64,000 nucleotides of DNA from Kineosporiaceae bacterium (GCA_016713225.1 JADJPO010000004.1:1-64000); one strand, 5' to 3'. Counted from the first letter of the stretch, positions 55,873-64,000 are shown. Numbers and translations are program-made. Notes: a model not told the origin generated them from the letters alone.

Positions 55873-57288
55873 CTACTTGGCGACAGGCTCGTCGGGAACG
55901 AACCCACCGATGTCACTCAGCGAGACGGCGCTCGGGTCGGCCGCACCGGCCGGGGCCGGCTCGTCGTCGCCGATCGGCTCGAGGGCCTCGAGCTCCTCGC
56001 CCTCGGCGTCCTCGTCCTCGTCGGCCTCGAAGAGAGCCGCCAGGTCGACGACGTTGCCAGAGGCGTCGGTGACGGTGGCCTTCTGCAGGATCACGGCCAG
56101 CGCCTTGCGGCGGGCCACCTCGGCGACCATGGCGGGCACCTGACCGGCCTCACCCACGGCCTGCATGAACTGGTTGGGGTCCATGCCGTACTGCTGGGAG
56201 GCCTGCACCAGGTACTCGATCAGCTCGCGCTGACCGACGTTGACGTCCTCCTGCTCGGCGATGGCGTCCAGCAGCAGCTGGGCCTGGAGTGCCTTGCGGG
56301 CCTCGGCGTCGACCTCGGCGCGGTGCTCGTCGTCCTCGAGGCGTCCCTCGCCCTCGAGGTGGTGGTGCACCTCGTCGGCGATCACGGCGTCCGGCACGGG
56401 GATGTCGAGGGACTCGAGCAGCTGCTCGACCAGCCGCTCACGGGCCTGGATGCCCTGGTCGAAGACCTTCGCCTGGGCGGCCTGACCGCGCAGGTCCTCG
56501 CGCAGCTCGTCGAGGGTGTCGAACTCGGAGGCGAGCTGGGCGAAGTCGTCGTCGACGACGGGCAGCTCACGCTCCTTGACACCCTGCACGGTGATCGTGA
56601 CGTGGGCGGTCTTGCCGGCCAGCTCGCCGCCGGGAAGCACGGTGTCGAACGAGGTGGTCTCCTCGGCGGACAGTCCGGGCAGCACGTCGTCCAGGCCTTC
56701 GACCAGCCGACCGGTGCCGACCTGGTACGACAGGCTCTTGGCAGCCTCGACCTCCTCGCCGTCCACCGCGATGGCGATGTCGAGGGTGATGAAGTCGCCG
56801 TCGGCGACCGGACGATCGACCGCCATCAGGGTGCCGAACCGCTCGCGCAACGACTCGACCCGCTCGTCGACGTCGGCCTCGGTGACCTCGGCGTCGTCCA
56901 CGGTCACGGTCAGCGCGTCGAGGTCGGGCAGCGTGATCTGGGGGCGGACGTCGACCTCGACCGTGAACTTCAGGTCACCGTCGGTGCCCTCGGGGACGTC
57001 CGTCACCTCGACGGTCGGTCGGCCGAGCGGGCGGACGTCGACCTCCTGGACCGCCTTGGCGTAGAAGTCCGGCAGCGCCTTGTCGACGGCCTCCTGCAGG
57101 ACGGCGCCGCGGCCGACCCGCTGGTCGATGATCCGCGGCGGCACCTTGCCCTTGCGAAAGCCGGGGATGGCGACCTGCTGAGAGATCGTCTTGTACGCGG
57201 CGTCGACGCTGGGCGCGAGCTCCTCGTAAGGGACCTCGACGGTCAGCTTGACCCGGGTCGGGTTGAGGGTCTCGACGGCGCTCTTCAC
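55873..57288 (-). CDS. tig: Trigger factor
   Basis: Trigger factor is the ribosome-bound chaperone and peptidyl-prolyl isomerase. The 471-residue product has the ribosome-binding domain with the signature PGFRKGKVPPRIIDQRVGRG (near 44-63), the PPIase domain (about 160-240) and the helical C-terminal domain. An acidic tail of about 45 residues follows, common in actinobacteria. It starts with GTG. It precedes the kinase gene in the same direction. Confidence 0.96.
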   Translation of the reverse strand: MKSAVETLNPTRVKLTVEVPYEELAPSVDAAYKTISQQVAIPGFRKGKVPPRIIDQRVGRGAVLQEAVDKALPDFYAKAVQEVDVRPLGRPTVEVTDVPEGTDGDLKFTVEVDVRPQITLPDLDALTVTVDDAEVTEADVDERVESLRERFGTLMAVDRPVADGDFITLDIAIAVDGEEVEAAKSLSYQVGTGRLVEGLDDVLPGLSAEETTSFDTVLPGGELAGKTAHVTITVQGVKERELPVVDDDFAQLASEFDTLDELREDLRGQAAQAKVFDQGIQARERLVEQLLESLDIPVPDAVIADEVHHHLEGEGRLEDDEHRAEVDAEARKALQAQLLLDAIAEQEDVNVGQRELIEYLVQASQQYGMDPNQFMQAVGEAGQVPAMVAEVARRKALAVILQKATVTDASGNVVDLAALFEADEDEDAEGEELEALEPIGDDEPAPAGAADPSAVSLSDIGGFVPDEPVAK

Positions 57289-57505
57289 GACAGATCTCTC
57301 CTGCGGACGGTGGTGGGGGTAGGGCTGGGTGGAGCTCGATCATCAGGTGGTGCAGCTGGGCGCGCGAGACGAGCCCTCGAAACGGTCATCGTAGCCGCCC
57401 GGTGAGGGGGCGCCGTCCGCACGGGGTGGGCGCTCCCCCGCACGGTTCAGCATGACGTCGCTCTTCGGGGTTCCCGTACCTCGGATCGCGTCCCCGCCCC
57501 CACCT

Positions 57506-57616
57506 TGATCACGTTGAAGATCACGTTGAGCGAATCGTCGACGTTCCCTGCGAGCGAGTCCTCAACGTGATCTTCAGGCGTGCACGAAGTCCTCACCGTG
57601 ATCTTCAACGTGATCA
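57506..57616. repeat. Nested TGATCA-ended palindrome, copy 5
   Basis: Perfect 20-bp arms TGATCACGTTGAAGATCACG (57506-57525) and their complement (57597-57616) enclose a second inverted repeat, GATCACGTTGAG (57520-57531) with CTCAACGTGATC (57561-57572). The 111-bp element lies in the 358-bp gap between tig and the DUF1361 gene. The gap shows no gene and nothing else recognisable apart from the tig promoter region. Confidence 0.85.
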
Positions 57617-57646
57617 TGGACGGCGAGTGCCAGGCCTCCGGTCACG

Positions 57647-58390
57647 TCAGGACGCGCGATCCGAGGCGTCGACGTCCGCGGCGCCGTCCGCCCGCACCAG
57701 GTTGGCGAAGGCGTAGAGGGTCAGGTAGACGGCCGTGGTGAACACGATGAAGCCGAGCACCAGCAGCAGCGACTCCCGGCTGCGGGCGAGATCACTGAAG
57801 GACGTGGCGACGGCGTGTAACAACGAGGACGGCGCGGTGACGACGTCCCACGAGTTCCAGCGTTCGATGCGCCCGAGGTAGATGCCGTAGGCACCCAGGG
57901 TGATGGCCGCGCCGCTGACGGCCCATCCGGCACGGCTGCCGGCAGCGCGCCGGACGCTCGCCTGCACCAGGTAGAGCGAGACCAAGCCCAGCAACAGCCC
58001 CGTGGCGGCCACGGCGAAATAGAGCAAGGCGTCGAACCAGAGCGGGACGCCGCTGCTCGGGGCGAGATGGATCAGATCGGTGACCAGGTAGGGCGCGTTC
58101 GGGAAGAACGCCAGCCAGACTGCGCCAGGGATGGCCATCGTCCACCACGGGGCCGCGCGCCTGCTGAGTGCATCGACGGCCCAGGCCAGGGGGAACGGAA
58201 CGGCGGCCAGGAAGAGGTTCCAGGCCAGGAACGTCGGGGACCAGCCGCCGAGGCGAGCGCGCAACACCAACATGGCGGCGCAGCCGACGAGGGCCATGAC
58301 CAGCGCGGCGGCCATCAACCAGCGGCTGGTTCCGACGCGACGGGAGGGGGCCGCGGGCGCCGCTGGGTGCTGATCGGTCGTTGTCGCCAC
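57647..58390 (-). CDS. DUF1361 domain membrane protein
   Basis: This 247-residue protein has about seven membrane helices and the DUF1361 core with FFPNAPYLVTDLIHL and the loop GIYLGRIERWNSWDVV (near 180), which carries conserved charged residues. The function is unknown. It starts with GTG at 58390; upstream in-frame codons run toward tRNA-Pro and are not used. Confidence 0.85.
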   Translation of the reverse strand: MATTTDQHPAAPAAPSRRVGTSRWLMAAALVMALVGCAAMLVLRARLGGWSPTFLAWNLFLAAVPFPLAWAVDALSRRAAPWWTMAIPGAVWLAFFPNAPYLVTDLIHLAPSSGVPLWFDALLYFAVAATGLLLGLVSLYLVQASVRRAAGSRAGWAVSGAAITLGAYGIYLGRIERWNSWDVVTAPSSLLHAVATSFSDLARSRESLLLVLGFIVFTTAVYLTLYAFANLVRADGAADVDASDRAS

Positions 58391-58507
58391 GAATCCACCA
58401 TCGCATGACGACCACAGTCGATGGTCGGGGTAGCCGGAACCACCGTCGCGGTCAGCTCGTGCCTCGCTGCACGCTCCGGCTCCCATCATCACCGCTCCCC
58501 GACGCAT

Positions 58508-58541
58508 GATGGCCCGCTCCGGCTGACGCCGGGCGGGCCAT
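58508..58541 (-). terminator. Hairpin terminator after tRNA-Pro
   Basis: Arms GATGGCCCGC (58508-58517) and GCGGGCCATC (58532-58541) pair perfectly, with an inner CGGC/GCCG stem. The hairpin lies 7 bp after the tRNA-Pro 3' end on the minus strand and most likely ends its transcript. Confidence 0.8.
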
Positions 58542-58548
58542 CAGTGAG

Positions 58549-58622
58549 TCGGGGTAGCCGGATTCGAACCGACGGCCTTCCGCTCCCAAAGCGGACGCGC
58601 TACCAAACTGCGCCATACCCCG
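58549..58622 (-). tRNA. tRNA-Pro(TGG)
   Basis: The minus strand gives a 74-nt cloverleaf: acceptor CGGGGTA with TACCCCG, anticodon stem TCCGC/GCGGA with loop TTTGGGA (anticodon TGG, G37 as usual for proline) and T arm CGGTTCGAATCCG. The discriminator is A and CCA is not encoded. Confidence 0.95.
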
Positions 58623-58725
58623 GTGTCGCCCGAGTCCGAACCACGTGGGCATCGGGGGCGAGCACGCACTAGGCTACGCCGTCGAGGCCTGTACCTTCGA
58701 CGAGGTTCCGTCGGGGGACGGCGTC

Positions 58726-58820
<95 letters not shown>

Positions 58821-59018
58821 GGCTTGCGGGCATCGGCTCGAGGGCCCGTTGAGGATCGCCTACGTGCCACAAAGGGTCCCTTTCGGTCCCTGAGCGCGCT
58901 GAGTAACAGCCTCCAGCGACCGTGTTCCGCTCGGCATCCGCACACCTTCCTGATGGAGGTGTCATGGCCCGAGACCGCGGGCCGGTGTCGACCTGGGCGA
59001 TGCGCAGCTCGACAGCGA

Positions 59019-59486
59019 TCAGTGGCAACCCTCGCTGAGCCAATCATGTGTCCGCCTGTGACGGCCCAACCCGAGGGTGTCGAACTCGTCCTTGCCTCCG
59101 GCAGCCACCACCCCGATCTGTCGGAGCGCTTGGCTGATCGGCGAGCCGGGCCACTCGCCACCACCTTGGCGAACCCACTGAACAGCACCCCGATGGAGCA
59201 CGGCGGCGGACTGTTCGCCTTGGCCGCCGAAGAACTCGGCCTCCACGTAGGCAACCGGCCCCTGGTGCGAGATCCTCTTCAGGTGTTGCAGCAACTCATC
59301 ATCGAGGTACTCGAACATGACCAGCTCCGATGGCGTGGCGACGCCCCGGGGGCCGGCCTGGTCGCGACTCGTCCAGGGCAGTAACGCAAAGGACTGGTCC
59401 AGGGCCACGACGGGAGACTGCAAGCTGTCGCCCAACTCGGTCACGGTTGGCCCGCCGCCGATCACAGCGCTCAACTCAAATGCCAC
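59019..59486 (-). CDS. Hypothetical protein in the tRNA-Gly island
   Basis: This 155-residue protein is soluble. Ordered segments include LGDSLQSPVVALDQSFALLP, a conserved-looking core PVAYVEAEFFGGQGEQSAAV and the C-terminal DEFDTLGLGRHRRTHDWL. The reading suggests a real, conserved actinobacterial family without known function. It is the first gene inside the island and on the same strand as the others, but 180 bp from the DUF429 gene. Confidence 0.6.
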   Translation of the reverse strand: MAFELSAVIGGGPTVTELGDSLQSPVVALDQSFALLPWTSRDQAGPRGVATPSELVMFEYLDDELLQHLKRISHQGPVAYVEAEFFGGQGEQSAAVLHRGAVQWVRQGGGEWPGSPISQALRQIGVVAAGGKDEFDTLGLGRHRRTHDWLSEGCH

Positions 59487-59663
59487 AGCTGCAGGGTAGG
59501 CGAAGCGCAGGGCAGCGGAGCGCGACCGAGGCGCTCGACGCCTACCCGGTGGGCCGGGGCAAACGGCTGCTCAGGACGCTGGCTTCTCCGCCGAGGTCGA
59601 CCCCACGCCCCGCGCGGGGCATTCCTCTGTCCAACGGCCCAACCCGGAAGGCACTCTCCGCCG

Positions 59664-60425
59664 CTAGCTCGGTGGCGTCCTGACGAGGGTCGACAGGGGC
59701 TGGGTCGGGAGGGCGATCCATCCCTCGCGCGTGGCCTGCTCACGCTGAAGACCGGCGGCTGGGGTCGTGGTGAGCCCGAGTTTGTGTGCACGGGCGGTCA
59801 ACGCGGCGATGACAGCGTCGAGTGCATCATCGGACCGGACGCAGAGGTCGCTCGAGGTACCGAGGTCCAACCAGGGCGCGGCGGCCAGGAGAGACGCGAT
59901 CAGCTGCTCCCGCACCCGCTGGTTCTCGACCCGCTTGTAGCCCTGGTGTGGCAGTTGCCAGATCTTGAGCGATGCAGCGGGATAGACCTCCACGACGACG
60001 CCGCTGCCGGATCGATCGACGGGGCGACCTTCGTCGGCAAGGCGAGCGAGGATTCCGGCCGCTCGCATGGCGGTCAGGGCGATGCGATCCGCGGCCACGC
60101 TGAGCGGCGTCACCCCGCACACGAGGTGCACCTGCCGATCGGTTGCTCGGTTGGCCAGTCGTCGACGCCAGTCCCTGCCGATCACGTCCACGGGGGCGAC
60201 AACGTGCCCGTTGTGATGAGCCTGAAGGAACGCCACGAAATCGTCCGGCCAGCCCAAGGGGCAGTCAATGCCGAGAACGTCCACACCGGCAATCGAGTTG
60301 AGGATGTCGTCATCATCGGCACCCAGCAGCACGGACGAGACCACGGCCCTGCCCGCGGTCCACGTGATGGTCGCTGTCGCCGTCTTGGCTGGCTCCGTCG
60401 CCAGGTCAACGCCGGCTGTGATCAC
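59664..60425 (-). CDS. DUF429 domain protein
   Basis: This 253-residue protein begins MITAGVDLATEPAKTATATI, with the first acidic residue of an RNase H-like fold, and has VDVLGIDCPLGWPDDFVAFL, TDRQVHLVCGVTPLSVAADR and VVEVYPAASLKIW, all typical of DUF429. Its C-terminal segment RSDDALDAVIAALTARA keeps the acidic pair of the fold. DUF429 proteins are predicted nucleases; some accompany mobile elements. Activity is not shown. Confidence 0.8.
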   Translation of the reverse strand: MITAGVDLATEPAKTATATITWTAGRAVVSSVLLGADDDDILNSIAGVDVLGIDCPLGWPDDFVAFLQAHHNGHVVAPVDVIGRDWRRRLANRATDRQVHLVCGVTPLSVAADRIALTAMRAAGILARLADEGRPVDRSGSGVVVEVYPAASLKIWQLPHQGYKRVENQRVREQLIASLLAAAPWLDLGTSSDLCVRSDDALDAVIAALTARAHKLGLTTTPAAGLQREQATREGWIALPTQPLSTLVRTPPS

Positions 60426-60928
60426 AGAATCACCTTAGGTCGTGCCGCGTTCGCAGATCCCAGACCACCGCATTCCGCGCCCGTGCCGCTCTCGCGGTCC
60501 GCGCACCACGTGATGAAGCGGTGCAATCACATGCACGGCCAACCGCGCGTCCCGGGACTCAATCGTCCGCTCATGCCGCTTGCGGCTGGTCGCCACCCGG
60601 GGCATCAGGAGCCGTCAATGAGCTGCGGCCGGTGACGCGGAGATCACGGCCGTGTTCGGTGGACTCGACTCGCTCGCAGGGCAACGCTTCGGCCGCGCAG
60701 GGCCTCGCCCGCGGCGCGGCGTACCGCTCGGTGGCGGGTTTCGACCTGACGTTCACAGGTGCCGAAATCGGTAGGCGTCGTGTGGGCACTGACGGATCGC
60801 CGCATCCAGGCCGCGGTGGAGACGGCCCACCGGGCTTCATCCAGGCCGGCCGCGCCGAGGCAGACTCCGACTCATCGTGTGATCGAAACGTGAGCCACGG
60901 GGCGGGTGGTCTTCCGGCCTCAGGGTGG
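60426..60928. other. Non-coding stretch inside the island
   Basis: About 500 bp without a convincing gene on either strand. Open frames are short and have no family-like segments. A fragment reading VWALTDRRIQAAVETAHRAS near 60778-60840 might be a decayed coding remnant. Otherwise I see nothing beyond possible promoter sequence for the DUF429 gene. Confidence 0.4.
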
Positions 60929-61342
60929 TCAAGCCGTGATGAGCCGCAGCCCGCTGCGTTCCGTGATGTCGCTGTAGTCCTTGACGTTCAGCGTGGCCAA
61001 GGGAAGCCCCTCCGCCAGGCAGCAGGCAGCGTTCCAGGTGTCGTTGGCAGGCGACGTTCTCCCGAGACGACGGCCCTCGGCCGACAAGCGCCCCCAAATA
61101 CGGGCCACCTCATCGTCGTAACCCAGGCGCGGCACCATGTTGATCCAACGCTCGAGGCTCGCACGACGAGCAGATCCCCAGCCACGAAGGATCACCCACT
61201 GCTCCAGCTCAGCCAGAGTGACAAAGGTGATGCACGGTGACATGCCTGAGATTCGGCGCAACATCGACCCTGGCAAGGTGCGCTTGTGAAGACGCGAGAC
61301 GACGTCCGTGTCCAGCACCACGAACTCGGCGGCGTCAGGCAC
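60929..61342 (-). CDS. PIN-domain ribonuclease toxin (VapC-like)
   Basis: This PIN-domain protein has the metal-binding residues of VapC-type RNases: Asp in VVLDTDVVSRLHK, Glu in TLAELEQWVILRG, and the acidic end in SPANDTWNAACCLAEGLPLA and NVKDY. Such toxins cut tRNA or rRNA and are neutralised by an antitoxin encoded upstream. The GTG at 61342 gives 137 residues and overlaps the antitoxin stop by 8 bp; an ATG at 61363 would overlap by 29 bp. The pair lies near the right end of the tRNA-Gly island and may stabilise it. Confidence 0.85.
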   Translation of the reverse strand: MPDAAEFVVLDTDVVSRLHKRTLPGSMLRRISGMSPCITFVTLAELEQWVILRGWGSARRASLERWINMVPRLGYDDEVARIWGRLSAEGRRLGRTSPANDTWNAACCLAEGLPLATLNVKDYSDITERSGLRLITA

Positions 61343-61556
61343 CGTCCACCCGACGGGCCGCATAGGTGAACTGAATGAACTCCTCGACCTCGGCGTCGGA
61401 CTCCCACGCCCCGTCCAACGCGTAGGTGTCAGCCGACTCGATCGGACGCGTCCCGCGTTCGCGGGCCTGTTCCTCGAGCGAGGGGCGACGTGGTGAGGCG
61501 ACGCGGCCCACGGACGCCACAGTTTCTGGCTCGGTCATCACACTCCCCTTTCTCAA
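61335..61556 (-). CDS. Putative antitoxin of the PIN toxin
   Basis: This 73-residue acidic protein (MTEPETVASVGRVASPRRPS to AEVEEFIQFTYAARRV) directly precedes and overlaps the PIN gene. It lacks a clear AbrB, MetJ or Phd DNA-binding motif, so it is named an antitoxin only by position and size. A GGGGAGTG stretch upstream of the ATG can serve as ribosome-binding site. Confidence 0.65.
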   Translation of the reverse strand: MRKGSVMTEPETVASVGRVASPRRPSLEEQARERGTRPIESADTYALDGAWESDAEVEEFIQFTYAARRVDGA

Positions 61557-61659
61557 CCCTGCCAGTGTGCCTCACGAGCCGCGAGTCGTCCTCCGACGGG
61601 CGAGGCGTCATAGGTTGCCGGCTCGCGCTGGAAACGTGCCATTCCGGTCCCTGAGTGGT

Positions 61660-61690
61660 CCCTGGGTACCGCCAACAGCGGTACCCAGGG
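61660..61690. repeat. Perfect 13-bp hairpin near the island right end
   Basis: CCCTGGGTACCGC (61660-61672) and its complement (61678-61690) enclose a 5-nt loop. It lies between the antitoxin start and the right-hand repeat. It could be an operator or recombination-protein site of the element, or a terminator on the plus strand. Confidence 0.75.
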
Positions 61691-61769
61691 GTCCACAACG
61701 GACAAGATCACAACGTGTTGGTGCAGGTGAGAGACGTTTCGACCAGATCGTCGCCACCCACGCGGCTGG

Positions 61770-61832
61770 CTTCCAAGCTGGTCATGCGGGTTCGATTCCC
61801 GTCACCCGCTCCAGGACATCACTGCAGGTCAG
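61770..61832 (+). repeat. attR-like 63-bp direct repeat
   Basis: This is an exact copy of 58758-58820, carrying the tRNA-Gly sequence from the anticodon loop to the CCA end plus 19 bp. It lacks the 5' half of the tRNA, so it is not a functional tRNA gene. It marks the right edge of the island. Confidence 0.92.
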
Positions 61833-61855
61833 TGCTCCAGACCAGTCAGTCCGTT

Positions 61856-62533
61856 TCACGACGATCGGTGGAGCTCGCCCACACGGGTACCGGTGGAACG
61901 GGTGGCGCTGATGACCGCACAACCGACCCCGATCGCTCCGAACACCGTGACCGCGAGCAGCCGTTGCAGCAGGCCGCCGTTGGCGACCTGGTCGACCGGC
62001 GTCGTGCCGCTGAGCATCGCGGCGCATCCGATGAAGAGCGCGAGGTTCAGCCCGAGATAGCCTCGGACCACAGGTGATGCTGCCCTCCAGAGCAGGGTCG
62101 CCATCAGCAGCGGGATCACGAACATGCCGGCGCCGATCGGTCCGCCGCCGTGTCGGGGATCCGGCAGCGGGAAGACCCCCGCTGCGATGGCGGCGGCACC
62201 GGTCGATGCGACCGCCAGCGCGGTCAGTCTCGACCGGACCACGGGAATCGGACACCAGCGAGGGGCGACTGCCAGCCCGTACGCGGCGACCACAGCCAAG
62301 ACCCCGGTCGAGATCGCACCCAGGTTGAAGACCATCGCCCGGATCGAGTCACCGACCCCGAGGTCGCTGGCCGCCTGCTGCCGGAAGCTGTACCCGGGCG
62401 TGAGTACCCCGACCACGCCCTGAGTCAGGAAGTAGAGCACCGGGACGCCGATACCCAGGCTCAGGGCGGCGCGGTCGAACCAGCGGGGAGAGGGCATGCC
62501 GTCACGATAGGGAGCGGACGGCATCAGGATCAT
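61856..62533 (-). CDS. DUF998 domain membrane protein
   Basis: This 225-residue protein has about six membrane helices and the DUF998 pattern YSFRQQAASDLGVGDSIRAM near 48-67, followed by the helix pair and GVFPLPDPRHGGGPIGAGMF. The function is unknown. The ATG at 62533 is preceded by GGTGATC, which matches the extended Shine-Dalgarno; a Met 12 codons later is possible. It lies just outside the tRNA-Gly island. Confidence 0.82.
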   Translation of the reverse strand: MILMPSAPYRDGMPSPRWFDRAALSLGIGVPVLYFLTQGVVGVLTPGYSFRQQAASDLGVGDSIRAMVFNLGAISTGVLAVVAAYGLAVAPRWCPIPVVRSRLTALAVASTGAAAIAAGVFPLPDPRHGGGPIGAGMFVIPLLMATLLWRAASPVVRGYLGLNLALFIGCAAMLSGTTPVDQVANGGLLQRLLAVTVFGAIGVGCAVISATRSTGTRVGELHRSS

Positions 62534-62705
62534 CGGGGATCACCCTGATCGAGCCCTGACGATCCACTGATGTCGCGGCCGGTCGGCGGGCGCCCGTCCT
62601 GATGTACCGAGCCGACGACGACGCCCTCGAGGAGCCCGACACGTCGGCAGCCCTGCATGGCCCCAACTGATCGAACAACGCACAATGGCTCGAGAAGCCG
62701 ATCGA

Positions 62706-63086
62706 CTACACCGCCGCCATCCGACGCCGCAGCAAGCAGAACTCATGGCCCTCCGGATCGGCGAGCACGTGCCACGACGCGTCGGCAGGCTGCCCGATGT
62801 CGACTCGGCGGGCGCCGGCCGCGAGCAACCGCTCCAGCTCGTCGTCCTGGTCGCGGTCGGTGGCGTTCACGTCGAAGTGCAGCCGCAACGTGCCCCGCTT
62901 GGGTTCGCGGGTCCGGATGAAGACGATCGTGGGCTGCGGCCCACCGAACCCTGCATCGGGTGGTCCGATCTCCAGGGTCGCCTCGTCGCGTTCCAGTTCG
63001 ACGTAACCCAGGACCTCACACCAGAACCGGGCCAGCAGCTCCGGATCGTGCGCGTACAGGACGAGTTCGGTGATGCGGCACGCCAT
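62706..63086 (-). CDS. VOC family protein (glyoxalase-like)
   Basis: This 126-residue protein has the vicinal-oxygen-chelate fold signature: ITELVLYAHDPELLARFWCE, LGYVELERDEATLEI, LRLHFDVNATDRDQDDELE and the terminal WHVLADPEGHEFCLL. Members act as glyoxalases, dioxygenases or resistance proteins; the substrate is unknown. The ATG at 63086 starts the domain directly; the open frame upstream belongs to a broken gene. Confidence 0.88.
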   Translation of the reverse strand: MACRITELVLYAHDPELLARFWCEVLGYVELERDEATLEIGPPDAGFGGPQPTIVFIRTREPKRGTLRLHFDVNATDRDQDDELERLLAAGARRVDIGQPADASWHVLADPEGHEFCLLRRRMAAV

Positions 63087-63099
63087 GGCCTCACGGTAA

Positions 63100-63320
63100 C
63101 CACTGCCGAACGACACCGCCGCACAGCGCACCAGACGAAGGGCACCAGCCGCGCACGATGCGCCGTGAACGCCAGGTAGGTCTCCCCCAGGCCGGCGATC
63201 AGGGCGCGCCCTCGAAGCGCATCCGATGCACGAGCGCTGCGAGCACGACAACGAACGAGGCACCCAGCGGCAACAGCAGGATCGCCCCGAGGCCGTACCG
63301 GCCAAGGACAATCCTCGCTA
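63100..63320 (-). pseudogene. Isoprenylcysteine methyltransferase-like protein, 3' remnant
   Basis: On the minus strand a helix segment (GRYGLGAILLLPLGASFVVV) is followed by VHRMRFEGA. After a one-base shift near 63205 the frame continues ALIAGLGETYLAFTAHRARL and VPFVW. The pattern of a membrane helix, R-x-E, LGE-Y and R-L-x-P resembles the C-terminus of isoprenylcysteine carboxyl methyltransferase-type membrane proteins. Only this fragment is present, so it is a broken gene. Family assignment is tentative. Confidence 0.5.
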
Positions 63321-63321
63321 C

Positions 63322-64000
63322 TCAGCTGAGCCCGGCCATCGGCGCGAACCGCTGCCACGGGGACGACGATTCCCATTGCGCCGCAACGGAGAGCAGCACG
63401 TCCTCGCCGCCGAGGGGTGCCACCAGTTGGACACCGATCGGCACCCCCGACGAGTGCATGGCGGCAGGCACCGTCAGGGCCGGGAACCCGGCGAAATTCC
63501 ACGCCCCGGCGAACGGTGCCCACCGCAGATTGGCCGAGAAGTTGGCCAACCACGATCGCTCGCCCCACCGCGTGCCACCGGGCTCGGCGGGTAGCGGCGG
63601 GCCGGTGGTGACCGGGGTGATCAGAACGTCGTGATCGCGGAAGAACTCCCCCGCGCGCGCCGTCCACAGCTGCCGGTCGCTCTCACGGACCCGCCCCCAC
63701 CGCTCCAACTGCCGCCCGATCCGAGCATGGTGGCGCTGCCGCGCCTCGAGCTGCGCGAACCCCTCGCCCACGCTGAGGATGTCATCGGAGGCTGCCGCGG
63801 CGAACCAAGCCGCGATCGCATTCGCCAGGGCCTGCGAGTACGGCGGGTCCGCCCGAACCACGGCATGCCCCGCTCGCCGCAGCACGCCCGCGACCCGGAC
63901 GACGGCGCGCACGACCTCGGCATCGAGTCGCACGCCCGCGACCGGAACCCGGGTCGAGGCCGCGATCCGCAGCGCGCCGGCCGGCGGGGCGACCGCAGCG
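63322..64000 (-). CDS. Amidase (amidase-signature family), C-terminal part
   Basis: The 3' part of an amidase-signature hydrolase runs out of the window at the right edge. It shows LRIAASTRVPVAGVRLDAEV, RRAGHAVVRADPPYSQALAN, DVLITPVTTGPPLPAEPGG and the family C-terminal block FAGFPALTVPAAMHSSGVPI followed by GVQLVAPLGGEDVLL. The catalytic Ser-cisSer-Lys triad lies in the N-terminal half, beyond the window, so activity cannot be judged. Confidence 0.85.
   Translation of the reverse strand, partial: AAVAPPAGALRIAASTRVPVAGVRLDAEVVRAVVRVAGVLRRAGHAVVRADPPYSQALANAIAAWFAAAASDDILSVGEGFAQLEARQRHHARIGRQLERWGRVRESDRQLWTARAGEFFRDHDVLITPVTTGPPLPAEPGGTRWGERSWLANFSANLRWAPFAGAWNFAGFPALTVPAAMHSSGVPIGVQLVAPLGGEDVLLSVAAQWESSSPWQRFAPMAGLS

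Noticed and set aside
60521..61240. A 239-codon plus-strand frame inside the tRNA-Gly island.
   Set aside because: Half of it is antisense to the PIN toxin gene, and it contains no family-like segment.
61770..61832. A second tRNA-Gly gene.
   Set aside because: Only the 3' half from the anticodon loop is present; the 5' half and acceptor partner strand are missing, so it is an att repeat.

Overview
The window is high-G+C DNA of an actinobacterium. The core gene order (tig - clpP1 - clpP2 - clpX, then valS, ileS - folC - DUF4233 - ndk, rne, rplU - rpmA - obgE - proB - proA, nadD - rsfS - histidine phosphatase) is an arrangement known from Actinomycetes. Frequent GTG starts, 4-bp GTGA/ATGA gene overlaps and an ileS leader carrying a T-box motif agree with this. 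The sequence alone does not fix the genus. I see no rRNA genes, CRISPR array, complete prophage or intact insertion sequence.

Layout. Positions 1-6.2 kb are a decayed accessory island beside tRNA-Ala(GGC): an hsdM ruin, an hsdR with four frame breaks and a broken aldo/keto reductase. From 6.3 to 16.8 kb, mainly on the minus strand, come tRNA-Ala, a histidine phosphatase, rsfS, nadD (frameshifted as read), a glycosyltransferase, a nucleotidyltransferase toxin-like cassette bracketed by two near-identical 65-bp palindromes, a methyltransferase, proA, a small unknown gene, proB, obgE, rpmA and rplU. At 16.9-21.0 kb a subtilisin-like protease and a TPR-CHAT caspase-like protease are divergently transcribed. 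At 21.0-31.1 kb are a DCC1-type thiol protein, RNase E/G, a DUF2344 protein and its B12-type radical SAM partner (separated here by a class F sortase, a DUF4397 surface protein and a membrane protein), and ndk. From 31 to 44 kb are folC, ileS with its leader, an Hsp20, the threonine-degradation pair tdh-kbl, a secreted protein, an MFS transporter and valS. From 44 to 50 kb are a GNAT-like protein and two membrane GGDEF-EAL proteins with a short-chain dehydrogenase between them. From 50 to 57.3 kb lies the protein quality-control block clpX - clpP2 - clpP1 and tig, interrupted by a Ser/Thr kinase with an extracellular ligand-binding-like domain. From 57.6 kb to the end are a DUF1361 membrane protein, tRNA-Pro, tRNA-Gly and a 3-kb insertion bounded by 63-bp copies of the tRNA-Gly 3' end, carrying a PIN toxin-antitoxin pair and a DUF429 protein but no visible integrase. 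DUF998, VOC and amidase genes follow.

How it fits together. Most of the window is housekeeping: translation (two synthetases, L21/L27, Obg, RsfS, RNase E), proline, folate and NAD synthesis, and proteolysis. The accessory layer is small and sits at tRNA genes or in minus-strand intergenic gaps. A family of intergenic palindromes ending in TGATCA/GGTGATCA recurs at least five times. The best candidates for new biology are the protease/CHAT pair, the palindrome-bracketed nucleotidyltransferase cassette and the integrase-less tRNA-Gly mini-island. Several frameshifts fall in the first 8 kb, one of them in nadD, so base-level accuracy there should be treated with caution.
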